A stretch of 64,000 nt of DNA from Athripsodes cinereus (lineage: Eukaryota > Arthropoda > Insecta > Trichoptera > Leptoceridae). This document shows positions 58,301-64,000 of the stretch, piece by piece. The stretch is taken from the NCBI GenBank assembly GCA_947579605.1, contig OX388321.1:18281614-18345613 (forward strand), written 5' to 3'. The position numbers were made by a program, and so were the translations under genes. Below the pieces are notes generated by a model. That model was not told the origin of the DNA and did no database searches. It saw nothing but the letters and a program-made list of their open reading frames with translations. How positions within the stretch are numbered: position 1 is the first letter of the stretch; the number at the start of each line of letters is the position of its first letter.

Positions 58301-61300
58301 TTTTTTTTATCTCACAAATATTTATTTAAATGAAAAAGCATAAATATATATAGCATCACCCCATCTTCCACAGTATTTAGTAAGACTTAGCAATATAAAT
58401 TTTTCTTATTTGTGTTTTTTTCTTGTGTTTAGTGTTAATATGACATGGTTAGATGGAAGAAATCACTATAAAGTGATAATCTCGCTACTGCATATCATCA
58501 CATTATTTTTTATGTTAACTGCTTTGTTAATTTTGTTTTGTGTATGATGATGTGCAAGAAGAATAAAATAAATAAATTACCTACAGACATTGAGCTCAAA
58601 TACAAATAAAATCACACCATCAACCTCTCATAAACAACACCCACCACCTCTTTAACAGTAGATAATACTTATTCAGATACATGTACATACATAGAGGTTT
58701 ATGGTTGTGAATGCTTACATTTATAATTTTGTTTTGTGTATGATGATGTGCAAGAAGAATAAAATAAATAAATTACCTACAGACATTGAGCTCAAATACA
58801 AATAAAATCACACCATCAACCTCTCATAAACAACACCCACCACCTCTTTAACAGTAGATAATACTTATTCAGATACATGTACATACATAGAGGTTTATGG
58901 TTGTGAATGCTTACATTTATAATTTTGTTTTGTGTATGATGATGTGCAAGAAGAATAAAATAAATAAATTACCTACAGACATTGAGCTCAAATACAAATA
59001 AAATCACACCATCAACCTCTCATAAACAACACCCACCACCTCTTTAACAGTAGATAATACTTATTCAGATACATGTACATACATAGAGGTTTATGGTTGT
59101 GAATGCTTACATTTATAATTTGCAATTTTGTATGGATACTCTTGTTTTACATAATTATATTTTTATTTCTGCTCAATGCAATCAATTTTATCACAATTTA
59201 ATGTACATACTCACGAGGCTTTTTGTACATTTTATTTCAATAATAAAGTCTTGAAAAACTCTTGAATTATTAATAATAAAATGTTTACTATTATTATTAT
59301 CGAGTTGTTAAGACTTACTTGTTCCATTCTGCTTATCGCCATCTCTATCACTATCCTCATCTTCATCATCTGCATTACTCTCCTTACTGTATACTATCAG
59401 AGATATCATAGTCAGGGTCTTGCCAAGACCCATGTCATCAGCTGGAATTATTAAACAAACCAAGGAAATGTGAATGAATCTCATAATACAGTACAAACCT
59501 CCTAACAAGGCTACAAGGATCCTTCACATAAAAATATACATAATATTGTTCTACATATTTAATACAACATGATGAGTTAATAAAGTGTATGAATTCATCT
59601 TTATAAGATCTATCTGCTCTAAATATCAGCAGCCAATGAACTAATTATGTGTAATTAACATAAAAGTTATCCTTTCATCTCATAAAAATAAGAGATCCAG
59701 AATGGGTGGCATAATTTATACCTATGTATCTCTATCTTGAAGTAAATTAAAAAAAATCACACTATGACTGAAAATGAGTATTACCCAATATCCCGCCTCT
59801 AGGTTTTTGAGTCTCTCTCCATTTGAGCCATTCCAGGGCATGTAGCTGATGGGGCATGAGTTGTGTTCTGAGTCCTTTGGGCATCTCCGCCAGGACGTTA
59901 TCAGCAGGCCTACTCTCCAGGGATTTGTGAAGGACTCTGAGACTCTCCAGAGTCATGTTTCTCTGAGCCATGTGTGTGCCCATTGCCTGAGCTCCAAATG
60001 TACGTGGTTGAACATCTTTGCTTTTAGATTTAATATCATCCCAAGAAACAAATCCATCATTCTTCACGGTTGCATTTGTGATAACATCTGCAAAATTTAA
60101 GAACAATCCATTACGTATACCACTTCTTGAAAACATCCAGAAGGCCTTAAATGGCCTGGATGACCCTCTTTACTGAAAATACATCGTTTCTATAACAAAA
60201 AAATTGGATGTTCAGAATGGAGTAGGCTGATTCCTGCACTATTTTACCTAGAGGAGTGTTAAAGGGTGACTGATTGAAGAAAACTATTGTGTCTATTACC
60301 TGGTTCCACCACTAGGTCGGCTACATGCTCAGCTTGCTTCTTTATTTGTATTACAAGATCACTAGCGCGCATCTTTAGTTTTTCTCCTTTGTCCGGCAGA
60401 GTAGAGATGTTCATAGATTCCAAAAGATACTGGAACATTACCAACAAAATTAAAAATAAATAGAATTGTCTATAGATTAAACTTTGCATTCAATTTATTA
60501 GTCTACTTCGGATGTATATACGAAACATTCAGAACCATAGAACATCAAGCCCATTTTTTCATAAAAATAAATTATTGACTCTCACTATATAAGCATTGGG
60601 TTATTCAGTGCTGAAATAAATGTAGCATTAGGTTTAAAATTTAAGCCACATATGGCTCTAGTCCCATATTGCTTTCTAACAATGCAGTATAATCAGTGGA
60701 CTTTATTTCCAAATATTTTAGATTTAAGTTTCCTAGACTTAATCCACTACGGTTCTGTAAACCTCATATGTGAGGCTATGACTGTTTATTAGAAAAGAAT
60801 TCCACCTTTATCTCATCTACACTAAATTTAAACCAAAAATGTACATTTTTTTATAACCGGCAATCCACCCGTAACGAGTGATATGCGCCTACCAAAAACT
60901 GAAATATAAAAACATGAACAAATACAGGAAAAGAAAAACATCTACACATCCTTCTATTTTCGGGTGACATAATACGCACTTATGCAACGCACGTAGGCAA
61001 AAATGTACATTGTACAAATGTGTTCTTCTAATATAAAATACTGGATATTGTGATTTTTTTAAAATGTTTATTTGAAAGAATATCACTTTCTAAACGTAGT
61101 AAGCTAAAATAGCTCAATTTTGAAAAATATGAGTTGTTGATTTATGGAACTGAATGATTAATATATTGAACATCTATTGTAACTCACATTAACTTTCTGG
61201 AGATCCATCCTAAGACCATTCAATTTGTTGAGTTCATTCTCTCGCATCTGCTTGCTGACGTATTTTACACCGCTGTTAGGGTACGTGTGATCCTTGACAT

Positions 61301-61346
61301 ATGCAGTAATCTTGGGTTGTGATAGATCCGAATCAAATGAAGTCTT
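49348..61346 (-). CDS. TTF2: Transcription termination factor 2 / lodestar (SNF2 ATPase), C-terminal 763 aa, 5'-incomplete
   Basis: TTF2/lodestar is a DNA-dependent ATPase of the SNF2 family that removes RNA polymerase II transcripts, notably at mitosis. Exons in translation order: 61346-61188, 60429-60300, 60087-59785, 59441-59319, 58070-57871, 57696-57295, 56866-56731, 56195-55969, 55854-55716, 50936-50773, 50205-50048, 49498-49348. All are GT-AG with matching phases. Motifs: [11 protein letters not shown] and [13 protein letters not shown] (Walker A, about 194-206), [21 protein letters not shown] (about 318-327), [19 protein letters not shown], then the helicase C domain with [45 protein letters not shown]. 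It ends LKQMFNMV. All ATPase motifs are intact. Relatives are about 1050-1160 aa, so 300 or more N-terminal residues (possibly with a GRF zinc finger) are encoded upstream, probably beyond this window. The introns carry many transposons. Confidence 0.94.
49649..50026. mobile_element. TIR repeat family B (MITE) in last TTF2 intron
   Basis: Left end TCTGTACACTGGAGCGGAAC; reversed right end TCTGTACGCCGGAGCGAAAC. About 378 bp, no coding frame. It nearly fills the 549-bp last intron of TTF2 and ends 22 bp from the donor site. Related pieces occur at 45399-45570 and 47812-48060. The target duplication is unresolved (TA-like flanks). Confidence 0.7.
50466..50699. mobile_element. Non-autonomous hAT element, 234 bp
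   Basis: A perfect 8-bp duplication CTCTATAC at 50458-50465 and 50700-50707. Termini CAGCATTTCCCAAACT and, reversed, CAGTGGTTCCCAAAGT. Inserted in a TTF2 intron. Confidence 0.9.
51706..54320 (-). pseudogene. mariner transposase, frameshifted and split by a hAT insertion
   Basis: The start codon is probably at 54320 ([14 protein letters not shown]). A stop/frameshift follows within 30 codons. The frame then gives [20 protein letters not shown] and breaks at the hAT element. Beyond it come [35 protein letters not shown], a frameshifted middle, and [20 protein letters not shown], which carry the mariner hallmarks WVPHEL and YSPDLAP and the catalytic-region aspartates. A short 21-bp duplication near 51733-51780 (GATCCTGTTGCTGTAGA) modifies the C-terminus. 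Not functional. Confidence 0.92.
52476..54067. mobile_element. hAT element nested inside mariner, 1592 bp
   Basis: Perfect 12-bp terminal inverted repeats CAGCGCCGGATC (52476-52487) and GATCCGGCGCTG (54056-54067). Perfect 8-bp duplication of mariner sequence ACTGCTGG at 52468-52475 and 54068-54075. No transposase frame, so non-autonomous. A 20-bp phrase GTATTAGTGAGAATCTATGT occurs twice inside, near 53412 and 53550, showing an internal duplication. Confidence 0.95.
54452..54594 (+). mobile_element. RTE/SINE-type 3' tail, subfamily 2, inserted in mariner
   Basis: It reads GGGTTAGTTGGAAGATATCG, TGATAAACTCGCCCATTGTG, a TTTTGTACAATAAAGTTTAT end and an ATT-repeat tail, the standard 3' end of an RTE-clade LINE or its SINE. 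It breaks the 5' untranslated part of the mariner. Confidence 0.7.
54757..55280. mobile_element. piggyBac-type MITE, 524 bp, with 16-bp palindromes
   Basis: The terminal inverted repeats CCCGAATTCTCC (left) and GGAGAATTCGGG (right) are flanked by TTAA at 54753-54756 and 55281-55284, the piggyBac target. Inside each end lies the same palindrome GTCCTCATATGAGGAC (54773-54788 and 55133-55148), a likely protein-binding or hairpin motif. No transposase. Confidence 0.9.
56395..56640 (-). repeat. LINE C-terminal remnant in TTF2 intron
   Basis: The minus strand reads [20 protein letters not shown], the Trp-Arg-containing terminal motif of many LINE polyproteins. There is no intact frame beyond about 70 codons. 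Confidence 0.5.
57115..57215 (+). repeat. Unclassified dispersed repeat, copy 5 (fragment)
   Basis: ATTCAGCAACGAGGCATGCA, then CTCCTGAATGTCTTATATTT, matches the central part of copy 1. It lies in a TTF2 intron. Confidence 0.5.
58446..58577 (+). mobile_element. RTE/SINE-type 3' tail, subfamily 1, copy 2
   Basis: Shares AAATCACTATAAAGTGATAA and GATGATGTGCAAGAAG with 10765-10893. Its last ~50 bp form the start of the tandem repeat that follows. Confidence 0.7.
58529..59119. repeat. 196-bp unit repeated three times, near identical
   Basis: GTTTTGTGTATGATGATGTG occurs at 58535, 58731 and 58927, exactly 196 bp apart. I saw no differences between units. The unit joins the tail of the SINE-like element 58446-58577 to about 145 bp of unique TTF2 intron sequence, so it is a recent local duplication, or an assembly artefact. 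Confidence 0.95.
60430..61187. other. TTF2 intron, no further feature
   Basis: AT-rich intron between the first two visible exons. Nothing else recognised. Confidence 0.5.
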
Positions 61347-62033
61347 CTAAAAACACATTACAAAATAAAATCAGATTTTATAAAACAAAAACATATCTTT
61401 ATCCACAAGGATTATCTATATTCTATATGTGTGCAGGCGCTGTTTACAGCTGCCGCCACGCGTCACCATAGCTCTTGGATAAATACCCGTTTTTACCGTT
61501 CATATTGATCCTATAATTCTCAGTTTTCGTGTGTATTGCAAAATAAAATCGCGCAGTTTTTATGCATTATAAATGTGCATCATCTCCTAATTTTAATCGA
61601 GTTTTGTGTTAAATTTAATATCTAAAAACGACAACTTCATTTATCAACAGCATTCTTAAATCCAAACATGTGTTATGAACAACCGTTTCTGAGAATTACG
61701 GTCTAGTGTATTATTATCTAGTGTCCTGCAATGTGTAACAGAGACAGCAACACAACATCGCCATCCACAACACATAGCGAGGGAAAGCGACAATAAAACT
61801 TCAGAACGCGAGAGTCGCCGATAAATACTTTATATGAATGTGTATATCAATGTACACATGGGTAACACAAACAAAGATATTAACATTCAAGAGCAAACTG
61901 AAGACATCGCTCGTCCAACAGAGCTTCCTGCGCCCTTGAGATGGATTCTCCATTAAACGGCGCTGAAGAAATCATCCATCATCATCATCATCATCATCAT
62001 CATCTATCATTCAGAAAATAATGTGAGTATGTC
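61347..62033. other. Upstream of first visible TTF2 exon; no exon found
   Basis: Moderately GC-richer patches near 61430-61460 and 61730-61830 could be a promoter or 5' exon, but no reading frame continuing TTF2 could be found. A CAT microsatellite lies at 61977-62004. Confidence 0.4.
61977..62004. repeat. (CAT)n microsatellite
   Basis: Nine or so uninterrupted CAT units. Confidence 0.9.
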
Positions 62034-62220
62034 GGTAGCCTGGAGGTAGAATCTCGGCCTCGTGAACAAGGGGTCCGTGGTTCGATACCAGGTACTGGCA
62101 AACTCCCCTTTCACGACACAAGCTTTTAGTAGCTTACTGTGAAAGGTGTGATATTTGGGTGTATTTGGGTTTATAACAAACAAAACCCAGATATATATAT
62201 TTTTTTTTTAAAAAATGTAC
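62034..62220 (+). mobile_element. tRNA-derived SINE
   Basis: The head reads GTAGCCTGGAGGTAGAATCT (A-box region), and GGTTCGATACC (B box) follows about 35 nt later. A body with TCACGACACAAGCTTTTAG and an AT-repeat/T-rich end follow. Different from the SINE at 12206-12466. Confidence 0.7.
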
Positions 62221-62394
62221 TATGTAAATAAAACTGATTTAAGTACATTAGATAAATATGTAAAATAAAATTCACACAAGCACAGATTTTTTTTGGTATA
62301 TTTTATCATTTCAGATTTGTAAGCATCGGGAAATGTTTCCAGTTTTTTACTACAAGGAATTTGCACAATTGATTAGTTATGTTGGTTATCCACA

Positions 62395-62527
62395 GGTGTT
62401 CGCAAAATTGAGACATATTACATCTTAAATTCGGTGATGAGGTTTGCCACCCATTCTGAAAATCTTGATTTTATATTGGCACGGAGAGGACAGCTTGCAT
62501 GTTAATTATATGCATCTGGTCTGCTGG
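62395..62527 (+). repeat. Unclassified dispersed repeat, copy 6
   Basis: GGTGTTCGCAAAATTGAGAC, GGTGATGAGGTTTGCCACCC and GGCACGGAGAGGACAGCTTG match copy 1 closely. The copy stops at CTGCTGGC, where the LINE pseudogene begins. Confidence 0.7.
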
Positions 62528-64000
62528 CAGAAAGCATGGAAGCTTCATGGAAGGGTCTGCTGCATGGAAGGGTGTGCTAGCCTCACGTAATCTAGATCAA
62601 GGAAAAATTGAGAGTGCTAGAGAAGTATACAAGGAATGTAAGAAAGCTGTAAAGGAACTGATAAAGGAAAAAAAGAAATTAGTAGATGAAGCAGAGTGTA
62701 AGAAATTGTCTGATAATGTGAAAGAAAATATGAAAATATTTTGGAAAGAAGTTAAGCGTAAAAGAAGCAACAATGAGGTGAATAGTATGAATGCGATTAG
62801 AAATAAAGAGGGATGTATGTTGATGAATGGTGTTGACGTTGTGAATAGATGGAAAGAATATTTTGAGGAACTGTTTGAAAGTGGAGGTGAATGTCCAAGC
62901 CAGAACAGTGAAAGGGAAAACGCGAATGAAACAAGGGATGAAGAAATAACTATGGATGAGATTAAGAATGCATTGAAGAAAGCAAAGAATGGCAAAGCGG
63001 TTGGATATGATATGATCTCTACGGAATTCATCAGATTGAATGGGCTGAGGACTCTCGAATGGTGTCATGCACTCTTTAACCAGTGTTGGAGGGAAGGTTG
63101 CACGCCAGAAGACTGGCGAAAAGCTGTGATATGCCCTCTATACAAAGGAAAGGGGTCAAGACTAGAATGCGGGAGTTATCGGGCTATCAGTCTGCTGAGC
63201 TCGGTGGGGAAGCTGTATGCAAGAATATTGATTGAAAGAGTTCGAAAAGTAACTGAGACGAATGTATGGGATGTGCAAGGTGCCTTTCAGAGTGGTAGAG
63301 GATGTGTGGACCAGATTTTCTCCCTGCGAATGGTGACAGAGAAGCTCCTGGAGAAACACCAGAAGCTTTTCTGCGCGTTTGTTGATCTTGAAAAGGCTTA
63401 TGATAGAGTAGATCGTGAGAAAATGTGGCAAGTACTATCAATGTGTGGGGTGGGTAGTCAGCTAATTCGCGCCATTGCGTCCCTATATACAGGAAGTTCT
63501 GCGTGTGTTAGGGTGAACAATAACCTGTCGGAATGGTTCACACTGACAAAAGGAGTAAAACAAGGGTGCGTTATGTCGCCATGGCTTTTTAACCTATACA
63601 TTGATCATTGTATATAAGTGTTGGCATAAATGCAGTGGAAATGAGATCGTTGAGAAGGATGTGTGGTAAAAGTCTGAGAGATCGTGTGCGTAACATTGAT
63701 ATACGAAAGGAATGTGGAATGAAAGTTGGTGTAATAACAAGGATGAATGTAAATAAGTTAAGATGGTTTAGGCACGTGGAAAGAATGAATGAGGACAGAA
63801 TGACTAAGAAGATATATTTGTCTGAGAGGAATGGTGCTCGGAGACGTGGACGTCCGAGGATTAAATGGCAAGATCATTTAAATCAAATCCTACAGGACGG
63901 TCACGTGTTGAGCACATTGAACAGGAGAGCATGCATGAGGAATTGTATGACAGTGACGGAAGCGAAAGATGTATGCAAAGATAGAAGGAAGTGGCGCTCG
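62528..64000 (+). pseudogene. LINE reverse transcriptase, 5'-truncated and with the catalytic region deleted; runs off the window
   Basis: The frame to 63617 gives AWKGVLASRN, NRWKEYFEELFE, KNGKAVGYDMIS, CGSYRAISLLSSVGKLYARI, VQGAFQSGRGCVDQIF, FVDLEKAYDRVDR and KGVKQGCVMSPWLFNLYID, the upstream reverse-transcriptase motifs of an RTE/CR1-like LINE. After a stop at 63617 a second frame from 63632 continues to the window end with SLRRMCGKSLRDRVRN, WFRHVERMNEDR and RRRGRPRIKWQDHL, the C-terminal part. The segment with the YADD catalytic box between them is missing, so the copy is dead. The endonuclease is absent too. Different from, though related to, the element at 18580-20521. Confidence 0.88.

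Noticed and set aside
58529..59119. Regular spaced repeats resembling an array
   Set aside because: A 196-bp head-to-tail duplication in an animal intron; there are no short repeats with unique spacers, so not CRISPR-like.
62597..63441. Several minus-strand frames of 84-144 codons
   Set aside because: Antisense shadows of the LINE reverse transcriptase on the plus strand.

Overview
The window is 64 kb of AT-rich, intron-rich animal DNA, most likely from an insect. GT-AG introns, a cilium/sperm-axoneme gene, and dense mariner, hAT, piggyBac-type, RTE-like and I-type LINE insertions all point that way. The order (hemipteran, lepidopteran or other) cannot be settled from the sequence. There is no bacterial, phage or CRISPR content.

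Five host genes can be reconstructed exon by exon. (1) Neutral ceramidase, + strand, 9152-16449, 13 coding exons, 719 aa, complete. (2) A small unrecognised type II membrane protein, + strand, two exons at 16983-17097 and 32054-32379, 146 aa, split by a 14,956-bp intron packed with transposons. (3) A single-RRM glycine-rich RNA-binding protein of RBM4/lark type, + strand, 32885-35578, four exons, 336 aa. (4) CFAP45, - strand, 44693-40047, ten exons, 525 aa, complete. (5) Transcription termination factor 2 / lodestar (SNF2 family), - strand, 61346-49348; twelve exons give the C-terminal 763 aa, and the N-terminal exons were not found.

Everything else is mostly mobile DNA, and many insertions can be bounded to the base by target-site duplications (TSDs). 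Inside the 15-kb intron of gene 2 sit a hAT-type element (17498-18432), a 5'-truncated frameshifted LINE (18580-20521, 11-bp TSD), a five-copy 109-bp tandem repeat (20860-21385), an apparently intact two-ORF I-type LINE (21546-27161, 12-bp TSD, 55-A tail), and two neighbouring hAT elements with relict transposase C-termini (29068-29598 and 29643-31205), the second carrying a nested TIR element. Inside TTF2 introns sit a small hAT (50466-50699), a mariner (51607-54661) interrupted by a 1.59-kb hAT (52476-54067) and by an RTE-type 3' tail, a piggyBac-type MITE (54757-55280), and a 196-bp tandem triplication. A probable solo LTR, several tRNA-derived SINEs, hairpin MITEs, a six-copy unclassified dispersed repeat and LINE remnants fill the intergenic space. 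A 200-N assembly gap lies at 45199-45398.

The genes are not an operon or pathway; their adjacency is chromosomal neighbourhood only. I found no undescribed multi-gene system. The best leads are the nested transposon histories, the young LINE, the orphan membrane protein, and several unusual inverted or tandem repeats.
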